In this document: one piece after another, positions 16,463 through 23,743 of the stretch
Numbering within the stretch: position 1 is the stretch's first letter
Layout of the letters: each line of letters opens with the position of its first letter
Assembly: GCA_026387235.1 (NCBI GenBank)
Contig: JAPLMD010000004.1
Location: forward strand, 1 to 43,342
DNA from: Candidatus Omnitrophota bacterium
GTDB lineage: Bacteria > Omnitrophota > Gorgyraeia > Gorgyraeales > Gorgyraeaceae
Length of the DNA: 43,342 bases
Reading direction: 5' to 3'
Program-made: the position numbers and the translations under genes
Notes under the pieces: model-generated
The model's database searches: none
Told to the model about the DNA's origin: nothing
The model's input: the letters and a program-made list of their open reading frames with translations, nothing else

Positions 16463-19363
16463 ATGAGAAGAGCGATTAAATATTTATTGATGCTTATGCT
16501 GTTTATTGTGCCGCTTATTTTCAGCAAGGCCACGACTGAAGTGTATGGCCTTGTTAAGATAACGATGATTGAGTTATGCAGCCTGGTATTGGCTGTCCTT
16601 TGGCTGATATACCGGGGATTTTCAGTTCGTTTTGCCCGCTCGAATATCCTTAGTTTCGCGGTTCTTTTCTTTGCAATAGGATGCGTATCGTTGATTAAAG
16701 CGGTTAATATGCAGCAAGGATTGCAGGCTTTATATTTACTAGCCGCAAACATTATTTTATTTTTGGTCATATTCGGCAATACCGAGACTATTGACGACGC
16801 TCGTAAATTAGGTATAACTGCGATTTTAGCAGGGGTTGTCGCCTCTATTTTTTGCGTATACCAGAATAAAGGTTTGAGCATGTCAATCTTGCGCCTTAAT
16901 TATACTTCGACTTTTGGGAACCCCATATTTTTCTCAGAATATATTTCAGCCATGGTTCCTTTAAGTTTTGGGATGAGCATGCAAAAAGGGAGCGCGCTTT
17001 GGAAAAGATTGACATATATCTTTGCGGGTATTTTTATGCTGGTAATGCTGATTTTTATCCGCTCGATAGGCGCGTATCTAAGCCTGTTTGCGGCCTTTCT
17101 GTATATAGGGATTAACTTTATGCCTGTTATTTTGAAAAAGAACAAGAAGATAATGTTCGGCGGTTTTATATTTTTAATCGTAGTTATATTGGCGCTAGGC
17201 GCGATTTTTTGGCCGAAGGCCCAGGCGTATTTAAAAAACAGGCAATTACAGAATCTTATGCGGGTCCATGTCTGGGCAGGGAGTTTGAATATAATCAAGG
17301 CCCATCCGGTGTCAGGAGTCGGCATAGGAAATTTTGAATACGCCTACCCTCTGTATCGCACAGAAAAAGAAAAAGAAGTGACGCCAAAGGGCATAAAGTA
17401 CACAAAGGCGCATAACGAGTTTTTACAGGTGTGGTCAGAAATGGGAATTCTCGGATTTCTTGCTTTTCTTGGGATTATATTTTTTATATTTTCCTTCCCC
17501 GCCGGAGGATCTGCATTTATTATAGGCATAAGGGCAGCGTTGATCGCGCTTTTAACGCAGGCGCTATTTAATCCCATGCTTACCGTACCGACGTCAGGGC
17601 TTTTATTCTGGTCTCTGCTAGGCATATTGGCGTTTTTAGGTAAGAACCAAAATAAAATAGCAGATAAAAAATTAAATGATAAAGGCGTAAACTTTTTTGA
17701 AAGGGCTGGGACAGGGGTTTTGTGCGCGGCGCTGCTTGGATTCGGCGGCCCGGCTGCAGTAAGGCCTTTTATAGGAGATTATTTTTTTGAAAAAGCGCAG
17801 ATTGCGGAGTCAAAAAGCGATACCACTGCCGCGGTATCCAATTTGAAGAATTCTTTGAAGGCGTATCCGCATAACTGGGAAGCATTGTTTCTGCTGGGAA
17901 ACATAGAGCAGAGGATGAGCGCGTATAATGAGGCTGTTGATAAATATGAAAAGGCGTTAAAATACCATCCTTATTCTGCGCTTATATGGAATAATTTAGG
18001 CACTGTGTATATGCGTATAGGCAAGGTTGATAAGACCATAGACGCTTTTAAGCGCATAATGGAAATAGACAGGCAGAATATAGGAGCTTATTATAACCTG
18101 GCGGTTGTCTATAGAAATAACGGGCAGGAAGAGCTTGCGAAAAAAGAGATGGATAGCCTTAGCGCTATAAATCCTACATTTTTCGGCAACATGTACGTAG
18201 AAAGCGGGATTTTTAACCAGGCTATGGTTGAATTTCATAAGGTCATAGGAAGAGATCCGGGTAATATAGAAGCTCATTTCATGCTGGGAGAGATATATAA
18301 AAAGCAGGGAGAAACAGACAAGGCTATTGAGATGTATAAGAGGACTGTGGAAATGTCTCCTGCTCATGTCGAAGCTAATATAGCGTTAGGAGAGATATAT
18401 AAGGACAGGGCTGAGATGGACAAGGCAATAATGTATTACGATCAAGCCTTAAACGTTATCCCTGAGTCAACTGACAGGCTCGCCAGGGATATATCGTTTT
18501 ACAGTGACCTGGGATTTTTCGGGCAAGTGCTGAAGGAATACGAAAAGGTAAAAAAACTCGAAGAGTCTAGGATAGATGTTTCTAAAAAACTAGGGGTTAT
18601 TTATAAATCCAAGGGCCAGCCGGAAAAGGCAATGGAGATTTATGAGGGCCTGAATAAAGTGCTGGCGTTGGATGTGACTATTTTAAAGGATCTGGCAGAG
18701 ATATACGAAGACTTGGGCATGTATAAGGACGCGGCAGATTTGTACGTTGAAATCAGCGGGATTGATTTCAGGCAGAAAGAGGCGTTACAGAAAAAGATTT
18801 TATTACTAAACAGGATAGCCGCGCATCATGCCATGGCGAAGATTTACGAAGACCAGAGCATGGAAGAAAAGGCTGTGGATGAGTATAAGAAGGTGCTGGA
18901 TTTTTATCCGAAGGATATATTTACATTAAGGCAGATGGGAAGAGCGTATGTAAATTCAGGCAGTTTTGAAAAGGCCGAAGATGTGTATAAAAATATTTTG
19001 GAAATAGCTCCTAATAACGCAGAGACCCGCGTGGTGTTCGGGGATGCGTTGTTCCAGGCAGGCCGCGCAGCTGATGCGGAACAGCAATATCTAAAAGCTA
19101 CTGAAATAGCGGCGAATGACATAAGGGCTTTTTTTGCTTTGGGAAGATTATACCGCAAGGAGAATAGATTGGGCGAAGCAGAATTAATTTATAAAAAGGC
19201 AATAGAATTCTCTCCGCAAAATGTGCAGCTGCATTTTGCTATCGCAAGCTTGAAGGAAGATGTTGGCGATTTTGAAGGCGCTGTTTCAGAATATGAGAGA
19301 GTACTTTCTATAGACCCGCAAAATAAAGAGGCGAAGATCAGGCTGGAGGTGTTGAAGAAGTAG
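16463..19363 (+). CDS. O-antigen ligase/polymerase-like (Wzy_C) membrane protein fused to TPR tail
   Basis: The N-terminal 420 residues hold about ten membrane segments and the O-antigen-ligase-type motifs: GVGIGNFEYAYPLYR, then HNEFLQVWSEMGILG with His near residue 317. Proteins of this family join or polymerise lipid-linked glycans on the periplasmic face. From about residue 430 to the end there are at least a dozen tetratricopeptide repeats (for example AVDKYEKALKYHPYSALIWNNLG and KAIEMYKRTVEMSPAHVEAN), an unusually long tail. ATG 16463 is chosen because gaggggag lies just upstream; the in-frame ATG at 16448 would start at the predicted transcription start. Some related proteins glycosylate proteins such as pilins, so the distant pilus locus could supply a substrate. 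That is speculation. Confidence 0.85.
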   Translation: MRRAIKYLLMLMLFIVPLIFSKATTEVYGLVKITMIELCSLVLAVLWLIYRGFSVRFARSNILSFAVLFFAIGCVSLIKAVNMQQGLQALYLLAANIILFLVIFGNTETIDDARKLGITAILAGVVASIFCVYQNKGLSMSILRLNYTSTFGNPIFFSEYISAMVPLSFGMSMQKGSALWKRLTYIFAGIFMLVMLIFIRSIGAYLSLFAAFLYIGINFMPVILKKNKKIMFGGFIFLIVVILALGAIFWPKAQAYLKNRQLQNLMRVHVWAGSLNIIKAHPVSGVGIGNFEYAYPLYRTEKEKEVTPKGIKYTKAHNEFLQVWSEMGILGFLAFLGIIFFIFSFPAGGSAFIIGIRAALIALLTQALFNPMLTVPTSGLLFWSLLGILAFLGKNQNKIADKKLNDKGVNFFERAGTGVLCAALLGFGGPAAVRPFIGDYFFEKAQIAESKSDTTAAVSNLKNSLKAYPHNWEALFLLGNIEQRMSAYNEAVDKYEKALKYHPYSALIWNNLGTVYMRIGKVDKTIDAFKRIMEIDRQNIGAYYNLAVVYRNNGQEELAKKEMDSLSAINPTFFGNMYVESGIFNQAMVEFHKVIGRDPGNIEAHFMLGEIYKKQGETDKAIEMYKRTVEMSPAHVEANIALGEIYKDRAEMDKAIMYYDQALNVIPESTDRLARDISFYSDLGFFGQVLKEYEKVKKLEESRIDVSKKLGVIYKSKGQPEKAMEIYEGLNKVLALDVTILKDLAEIYEDLGMYKDAADLYVEISGIDFRQKEALQKKILLLNRIAAHHAMAKIYEDQSMEEKAVDEYKKVLDFYPKDIFTLRQMGRAYVNSGSFEKAEDVYKNILEIAPNNAETRVVFGDALFQAGRAADAEQQYLKATEIAANDIRAFFALGRLYRKENRLGEAELIYKKAIEFSPQNVQLHFAIASLKEDVGDFEGAVSEYERVLSIDPQNKEAKIRLEVLKK

Positions 19364-19375
19364 GCGCAAAAGTGC

Positions 19376-19404
19376 TTGACAGTTAATGTGTAAGCGTATA
19401 AAAT
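19376..19404 (+). promoter_or_regulatory. Sigma70-type promoter for the periplasmic TPR gene
   Basis: -35 TTGACA (19376-19381), 17-bp spacer, -10 TAAAAT (19399-19404). It sits in the short gap after the O-antigen-ligase-like gene, 37 bases before the TPR start codon. Confidence 0.75.
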
Positions 19405-19441
19405 TGAACAAAATAGCGCAAAATAAAAAAAAGGGGGGTGT

Positions 19442-20893
19442 ATGCGTAAGTGGATTTTAGTAATACTCGCAGTTATGATGATGGCGCCTATGTACGCTAC
19501 TGCTGATCAGAAACAGGACAAGCAGGCAATCATTGATGAATTAAGCGCGTTTTCAGATACTAATCCTAATGCGTTTGCGCAAGTAGTGTATTTATTGGGG
19601 GATAGTTATCACAGAGATAATAAGATAGATAAGGCTATTGCGCTGTATGAAAAAGCCGCAAACGTTATTACAGGCAATGAGGATATTTTAAACAGGCTAG
19701 GGAATCTTTATAATCAGAAACAGGATTATGCCAAGGCCGCGGATATATATCAGAAGTTAGCCGGGCTTAAACCTGACAATGCATGGTATGTTCAGATGCT
19801 TTCCGCTTCATATAAAAACGCGGGCCAGAAAGATAAGGCAGTTTTGGTCTGGGAAAATCTGACGAAGAATTCAAAGAATGCGGAAGTTTTTATGCAGGCG
19901 GCAAATTTTTATAATGACGAAAAAGATACAGAAAAGGCAATCGCTGCAATAAAGAAGGCGATCGAATTAGCGCCTGATAATGTAGGTTATTTACAGGTCC
20001 TTGAAGGATTTTATATGAGGGCTGAGAAATTCAGCGATGCAGAAACGGTCTGCAATAAGATTTTAAGCAGCGCAAAAGAGGCGTGGTTTAAGGAATGGGC
20101 AGATATGGAGCTTATAAATATTTACCAGAGGCAGAATAAATTAGCGGAGTTGGCTGTAAAGTTTGAGAATGATTTGAGCCAGTCGCCGAAAGATATTGCT
20201 AAATATAGAAAACTCGCAGAACTCTATCAGAGGAACAATGAATTAGATAAGGCGGTGGGGATATATGAGAAAGCTATAGCCGCAGGTTTGGACGACAGAG
20301 ATACAAATAACAGGTTGTTAGATTCATATGAACGCGCAAGCAAGTTTGATAAAGCCGAAGAGCAGCTCAGAAAAATTATCGGGATGGCGCCGGATGATAA
20401 TTATCTTTACGAGAGACTGGCTAATTTGTTAAGTAACGCTGGCAAAAAAGACGATGCTAAAAAGACATGGGGACAGCTTCTTTCGAAATTGCCCAATGAC
20501 GCAGGAGCGTATTCAAGGTACGGTGACAGGCTGATGGGATGGGGGGATGCGGACAGCGGTATAGCGCAATACAGAAAGGCGCAGTCTCTGGATCCAAAGA
20601 ATATGTGGTATACTATGCGCATTGCTGATATGCTTATAGGTAAGGAAAAATTTGACGCTGCGAAAAAAGAGCTTAATGATATAATTTCAAAAACAGAGGA
20701 CCAGTGGCTTAAGCAGGAGGCAGGCAGAAAAATCAAGGATATCGAAGCTAGAATAAGCATTGCAAAACCAGCTGTCCCTGCAGTAGCGGCGCAGCCTGTT
20801 CAGCCGGAAGTAAAAGCTCCGGCAGTTTCTGCTGTGGCGCCAGCACCAGCTAAAGCAGTAAAGCCTGCAGAAAAGAAAAAAGATCTATTGTAA
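19442..20893 (+). CDS. Periplasmic multi-TPR protein
   Basis: The 483-residue protein begins with a signal peptide (KWILVILAVMMMAPMYATA-DQ) behind a very G-rich ribosome site (ggggggtgt). Ten or so tetratricopeptide repeats fill residues about 40-435 (KIDKAIALYEKAANVITGN, DYAKAADIYQKLAGLKPDN, KAIAAIKKAIELAPDN). The last 45 residues are a low-complexity Ala/Pro/Val linker (VPAVAAQPVQPEVKAP) ending in KKKDLL. It is expected to be periplasmic and to act as a scaffold. It follows another TPR-tailed protein and precedes a small exported protein with a similar Ala/Pro tail, which suggests a joint envelope function. No enzymatic motif is visible. Confidence 0.82.
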   Translation: MRKWILVILAVMMMAPMYATADQKQDKQAIIDELSAFSDTNPNAFAQVVYLLGDSYHRDNKIDKAIALYEKAANVITGNEDILNRLGNLYNQKQDYAKAADIYQKLAGLKPDNAWYVQMLSASYKNAGQKDKAVLVWENLTKNSKNAEVFMQAANFYNDEKDTEKAIAAIKKAIELAPDNVGYLQVLEGFYMRAEKFSDAETVCNKILSSAKEAWFKEWADMELINIYQRQNKLAELAVKFENDLSQSPKDIAKYRKLAELYQRNNELDKAVGIYEKAIAAGLDDRDTNNRLLDSYERASKFDKAEEQLRKIIGMAPDDNYLYERLANLLSNAGKKDDAKKTWGQLLSKLPNDAGAYSRYGDRLMGWGDADSGIAQYRKAQSLDPKNMWYTMRIADMLIGKEKFDAAKKELNDIISKTEDQWLKQEAGRKIKDIEARISIAKPAVPAVAAQPVQPEVKAPAVSAVAPAPAKAVKPAEKKKDLL

Positions 20894-20927
20894 CGATAAG
20901 TTAACACTTTAACAAGGAGGTGTGTCA

Positions 20928-21359
20928 GTGAGAAAGTTAATAGGTTTAGTAGCTATTATGGCTTTTGCGACAGGCATTGTGCTGGTTTCTGGCAGTGCGG
21001 TTATTGCAGCTCCGAAGGATAAGAAGGCAGAAGAAAAGCCTGCAGTAGTAGCGCCTGTATCATCAGCGCAGATGCCTGCTGGAAAGGTAGTATGTAAGTT
21101 CAAGGATAAGGAACAGATGGGGGAATTCGAACAGCTTTACATAGCGAAACAGGCTACATTTGGCAGGATGAGCGTATTGCAGGCATATTTTTCGCTGGAA
21201 CAGAATAATCTGCAGGAAATTGATAAACAGATGGAGTCAAAATTTAAATTCAAAATGGATCCAAGTAAGATGTATGATTTGAACAGGGATGCAATGGAGA
21301 TAAAAGAAGTAGGTGATGTTCCTCAGCAGCCAGCGCCAGCGCCGGCAGCGCAGCAATAA
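20928..21359 (+). CDS. Small exported protein of unknown function
   Basis: The start is taken as GTG 20928, seven bases after a consensus aaggagg (20914-20920); a GTG at 20922 is too close to that site. The 143-residue product has a clear signal peptide (LIGLVAIMAFATGIVLVSGSAVIAA-PKD). A Lys/Ala/Pro stretch follows. The predicted alpha-helical domain contains CKFKDKEQMGEFEQLYIAKQ and VLQAYFSLEQNNLQEIDKQM. The tail is QQPAPAPAAQQ. I do not recognise the family. The helical region could be a small coiled-coil or oligomerisation unit. A strong terminator follows, so it is the last gene of its transcription unit. Confidence 0.7.
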   Translation: MRKLIGLVAIMAFATGIVLVSGSAVIAAPKDKKAEEKPAVVAPVSSAQMPAGKVVCKFKDKEQMGEFEQLYIAKQATFGRMSVLQAYFSLEQNNLQEIDKQMESKFKFKMDPSKMYDLNRDAMEIKEVGDVPQQPAPAPAAQQ

Positions 21360-21384
21360 ATAGTTGTAATATTGAGGTTGTTTG

Positions 21385-21423
21385 AGCAGCAGCCCGGTTT
21401 CAAACCCGGACTGCTGCTTTTTT
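21385..21423 (+). terminator. Rho-independent terminator
   Basis: The left arm agcagcagcccgg and right arm ccggactgctgct pair with one internal mismatch, and six T residues follow. It closes the TPR/small exported protein unit. Confidence 0.9.
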
Positions 21424-21471
21424 GTTATTCAGATTGCGGGTCATTATATTGTGCCTGAAACAAAATAGCTT

Positions 21472-21494
21472 ACACATTGCTGATGTGTTATCAT
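21472..21494 (+). promoter_or_regulatory. Extended -10 promoter with dyad ahead of ECF sigma gene
   Basis: TGT-TATCAT (21486-21494) resembles an extended -10 element. The perfect dyad acacat-N5-atgtgt (21472-21488) overlaps its upstream edge and could be an operator. The ATG at 21502 is only seven bases past the -10 and no Shine-Dalgarno site is visible, so the mRNA could be leaderless. Confidence 0.4.
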
Positions 21495-21501
21495 CAAAAA
21501 T

Positions 21502-22089
21502 ATGTTTGACGATACTCATAATCTGATAGAGCGCTGCATAAAGCGCGAGGAAAAGGCGTGGCTGGAGTTTATTAACAGATTCTCAGGGCTTGTCTATTAT
21601 TCAGCCGGGGCGAGATTGAAAAGGGATGGGTTTCATTTTAACGAACAGGATGTTCAGGACATTGTTCAGAATGTGTTTGTGGATATATGGGAAAAGTCAA
21701 AATTAGCTGAAGTCAGGGAGAGAAATAAGATACAGGCTTGGCTCAGCATAGTGGGCCAGACCAGGGCGTTGAATTTTATGCGGAAGAGAAAAGAAAGGCT
21801 TTTAAGGGAAGAGGAGTTATTTAAAGTCGAAAATTTAGTTTCAGATAAGGGAGGAGAAGAGTACAGGATAGAATTAGCGGAAGAGCTGGAAAATGCTGTT
21901 GAAAATTTTCCTCCGAGAGAAAAGATTATATTGAAATTAAATATAGTGCACGGCAAGGCGCATAAAGAGATAGCGGATTTCATGAATATACCTATAAATA
22001 CGGTCTCTACGATAATCGCGCGTCGAAAAGAGCTCTTAAGAAAAGTGCTAAGCAAAAAAACTTTACAAAATGACATTGTCACTTTGTAA
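21502..22089 (+). CDS. RNA polymerase sigma factor, ECF subfamily
   Basis: The 195-residue protein has the two-domain ECF layout. Region 2 spans about residues 25-95, with VQDIVQNVFVDIWEKS and KIQAWLSIVGQTRALNFMRKRKE. After an acidic linker, region 4 (about 130-185) has FPPREKIILKLNIVHGKAHKEIADFMNIPINTVSTIIARRKELLRK, a sigma helix-turn-helix. It would direct RNA polymerase to a small regulon when released from its anti-sigma. The next gene is a zinc-finger membrane anti-sigma factor, as expected. Its stop codon lies inside a long palindrome. No Shine-Dalgarno site precedes the ATG. Confidence 0.92.
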   Translation: MFDDTHNLIERCIKREEKAWLEFINRFSGLVYYSAGARLKRDGFHFNEQDVQDIVQNVFVDIWEKSKLAEVRERNKIQAWLSIVGQTRALNFMRKRKERLLREEELFKVENLVSDKGGEEYRIELAEELENAVENFPPREKIILKLNIVHGKAHKEIADFMNIPINTVSTIIARRKELLRKVLSKKTLQNDIVTL

Positions 22090-22097
22090 AGTTTTTT
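22055..22097 (+). terminator. Long palindrome/attenuator over the sigma stop codon
   Basis: The arms 22055-22069 and 22083-22097 (core actttacaaa / tttgtaaagt) are perfectly complementary. The inner tgaca-t-tgtca extends the stem with one A/C mismatch between. The 3' arm ends in six T residues and contains the sigma gene's TAA. It resembles an intrinsic terminator placed so that only part of the transcription reaches the anti-sigma gene 12 bases further on. Confidence 0.65.
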
Positions 22098-22108
22098 GGG
22101 GGTGAAAT

Positions 22109-22579
22109 ATGGTTATGGGATGTCTAGATGAGAAGATGCTTTCTTCGTATCTGGATGAAAGGCTTTCAGATACAGAGCGGAAAAAGATAGAGGAACATAT
22201 TGCGGATTGTAATATCTGCCTTGATATGCTTTTAGTGGCATACGAAAGCCGGGGCCGCAGCAAGAAGTGCCCCGCTATATTGAAGAATAGGATAAAAAAT
22301 AGGATGGGCTTGAAACAAACAAAGGAAAGGCCTGAATTAAAATGGTTTTTTCTGGCTTTGTCTTTCTTCGCGTTTTCTTTTATTGTCAGGCATTATTTTC
22401 TACAATTTCTCGCTATTTCTGTTGTTTTGGGATTTAAATGGGTGATGGAAGGTGAAGGCGCTAAAAGGGTTATAATGATTTTTAAAGGAATTCAGGAAAA
22501 AGAAAAAAAAGTTGAAAGAAAATCGCCTCCAGATGTGTCTAATATAACAGGAGGTGATAGATATGGTAAACCAGAGTAA
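22109..22579 (+). CDS. Membrane anti-sigma factor with zinc-finger (ZAS) domain
   Basis: The 156-residue protein opens with CLDEKMLSSYLDERLSDTERKKIEEHIADCNICLDMLL, the HxxxCxxC zinc-binding anti-sigma motif. A membrane region spans about residues 75-115 (WFFLALSFFAFSFIV and FLAISVVLGFKWV, possibly two passes). A charged lysine-rich tail follows. ZAS proteins bind and hold their cognate ECF sigma until a signal arrives; here the sigma is the gene just upstream. ATG 22109 follows gggggtg at good spacing. The 3' end overlaps the start of spoVG by 17 bases, so the two are translationally linked. Confidence 0.88.
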   Translation: MVMGCLDEKMLSSYLDERLSDTERKKIEEHIADCNICLDMLLVAYESRGRSKKCPAILKNRIKNRMGLKQTKERPELKWFFLALSFFAFSFIVRHYFLQFLAISVVLGFKWVMEGEGAKRVIMIFKGIQEKEKKVERKSPPDVSNITGGDRYGKPE

Positions 22580-22832
22580 TGGAGTTGAAGTGCTGAGGTT
22601 GCATAGACTCAGCGGAGATTCAAGCCTCAAGGCATTTGCAGATGTATCGTTTGCTGGTGTTTTTATAGTTAAAGGCTTGAAGGTTGTGGAAGGCAAAAAG
22701 GGTTTGTTTGTGGGCATGCCCAGCAGAGTAGGCAAAGATAACAAGTGGTATGAAATAGCCTATCCTCTGACAAAAGAATTCAGGGAATCCCTGAATGAAG
22801 TGGTGTTGGAGGCATACGAAGAGGAAAAGTAG
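22563..22832 (+). CDS. spoVG: SpoVG-family nucleic-acid-binding regulator
   Basis: The 89-residue product has the SpoVG fold signature: VEVLRLHRLSGDSSLKAFADVSFAGVF, then VVEGKKGLFVGMPSR and YEIAYPLTKEFRESLNEVVLEAY. SpoVG proteins are short DNA/RNA-binding regulators, best known from Bacillus, Listeria, Staphylococcus and Borrelia. ATG 22563 is preferred because a consensus aggagg (22549-22554) lies eight bases upstream; the GTG at 22554 overlaps that site. The gene overlaps the anti-sigma gene and is followed by a perfect 16-bp hairpin. Being the third gene of a sigma/anti-sigma unit suggests that it acts in the same envelope or stress response; that is inference. Confidence 0.9.
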   Translation: MVNQSNGVEVLRLHRLSGDSSLKAFADVSFAGVFIVKGLKVVEGKKGLFVGMPSRVGKDNKWYEIAYPLTKEFRESLNEVVLEAYEEEK

Positions 22833-22840
22833 TTGGAAAA

Positions 22841-22881
22841 TTCAAACCCGCATTGCAATTTAGCCGCAATGCGGGTTTGAA
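22841..22881 (+). terminator. Perfect 16-bp hairpin after spoVG, no T-run
   Basis: The arms 22841-22856 (ttcaaacccgcattgc) and 22866-22881 are exact reverse complements around a nine-base loop. There is no poly-T tract, so it may act as a 3' stabiliser or a weak terminator rather than a classic intrinsic terminator. Confidence 0.6.
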
Positions 22882-22893
22882 CAATGTAAACCC

Positions 22894-22922
22894 TTGACAA
22901 TACGCTTCTTTAGGGATATACT
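22894..22922 (+). promoter_or_regulatory. Consensus sigma70 promoter for coiled-coil gene and aroA
   Basis: TTGACA (22894-22899), 17-bp spacer, TATACT (22917-22922). A 23-base leader with aaggag reaches the ATG at 22946. Confidence 0.85.
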
Positions 22923-22945
22923 TTGTGAAAAAGGAGTAAAGAATT

Positions 22946-23743
22946 ATGTCAAAGACCTTTAAAATAGTTCTTGTATTATTGATAGTTGCGAGCGTGGTTT
23001 TTGCGGCGATAGCAGTCATAGAATTTATGGGCAAAGAGAGAGAATACATGAAAAGGCTTATCGTAGAAGATAAGCTTGCGGTTACGTTAAAAGATAAAAG
23101 AAATCTTGAAAAAGAATTGGAAACAGCTAAATCCGCCAAGGATCAGGCTGAGGCTAAGATTATAAAGATGGAAGAGAAATTTAAAGAGTTTTCTTCCCAG
23201 TTCAATGATGCAAAACAAAAAAGTGAATATAGCGCCTCAGAACTTGAAGCAAAAAAAGCGGAACTTGCAAAAATTAAAATAGACCTGGATAATGAAAAAA
23301 AAGAAAAGTTAAATATATCAAAGAAACTAGACAGTCTACTGGCTGATTACGACAAGGCAAAAAAAGAGGCGTTAAGGCTTACCGACGAGAAGGCGGATCT
23401 GGAGAAAAGGATAGCGGACCTGCGGGAAAAACAGTCAGTTAATCTGGATAAAATAGTTGTGAATTCTAATGAGGATAGCGGCATTGGCCAGGCCCAGGCT
23501 CCTGAACAAGCCATGCAGGGGAAGGTTCTGGTTGTTAATAAAGAGTATAGTTTTATTGTTACTGATATAGGCCAGGATAAAAATGTCCAGAAAGGCGCAA
23601 AATTCGATGTGATGGACGGAGCCAAGTTTCTTGGGCAAGCGGAAATAGATAAGGTTTATGACACAATGTCTTCAGCTACAATTCTTCCTGGCGCTAAGAT
23701 AAACGACATGAAGAAAGGTAATGTGATTATTGAAAGCCGTTGA
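22946..23743 (+). CDS. Membrane-anchored coiled-coil protein
   Basis: The 265-residue protein has one N-terminal membrane helix (IVLVLLIVASVVFAAIAVI). A long charged coiled coil spans about residues 30-170 (KRNLEKELETAKSAKDQAEAKI and similar heptads). The C-terminal beta-rich domain of about 80 residues contains GKVLVVNKEYSFIVTDIG, VQKGAKFDVMDG and MKKGNVI. That C-terminal pattern resembles the small beta-barrels found at the end of MreC-like and other envelope coiled-coil proteins. The function is unknown; a periplasmic spacer or scaffold role is likely. The start has aaaaggag upstream. It overlaps aroA by 14 bases. Confidence 0.78.
   Translation: MSKTFKIVLVLLIVASVVFAAIAVIEFMGKEREYMKRLIVEDKLAVTLKDKRNLEKELETAKSAKDQAEAKIIKMEEKFKEFSSQFNDAKQKSEYSASELEAKKAELAKIKIDLDNEKKEKLNISKKLDSLLADYDKAKKEALRLTDEKADLEKRIADLREKQSVNLDKIVVNSNEDSGIGQAQAPEQAMQGKVLVVNKEYSFIVTDIGQDKNVQKGAKFDVMDGAKFLGQAEIDKVYDTMSSATILPGAKINDMKKGNVIIESR

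Noticed and set aside
16441-16463. Possible third copy of the GIY-YIG-flanking repeat (gtcacaatgcgag)
   Set aside because: Only a few bases match and the gaagcaatctc half is missing.
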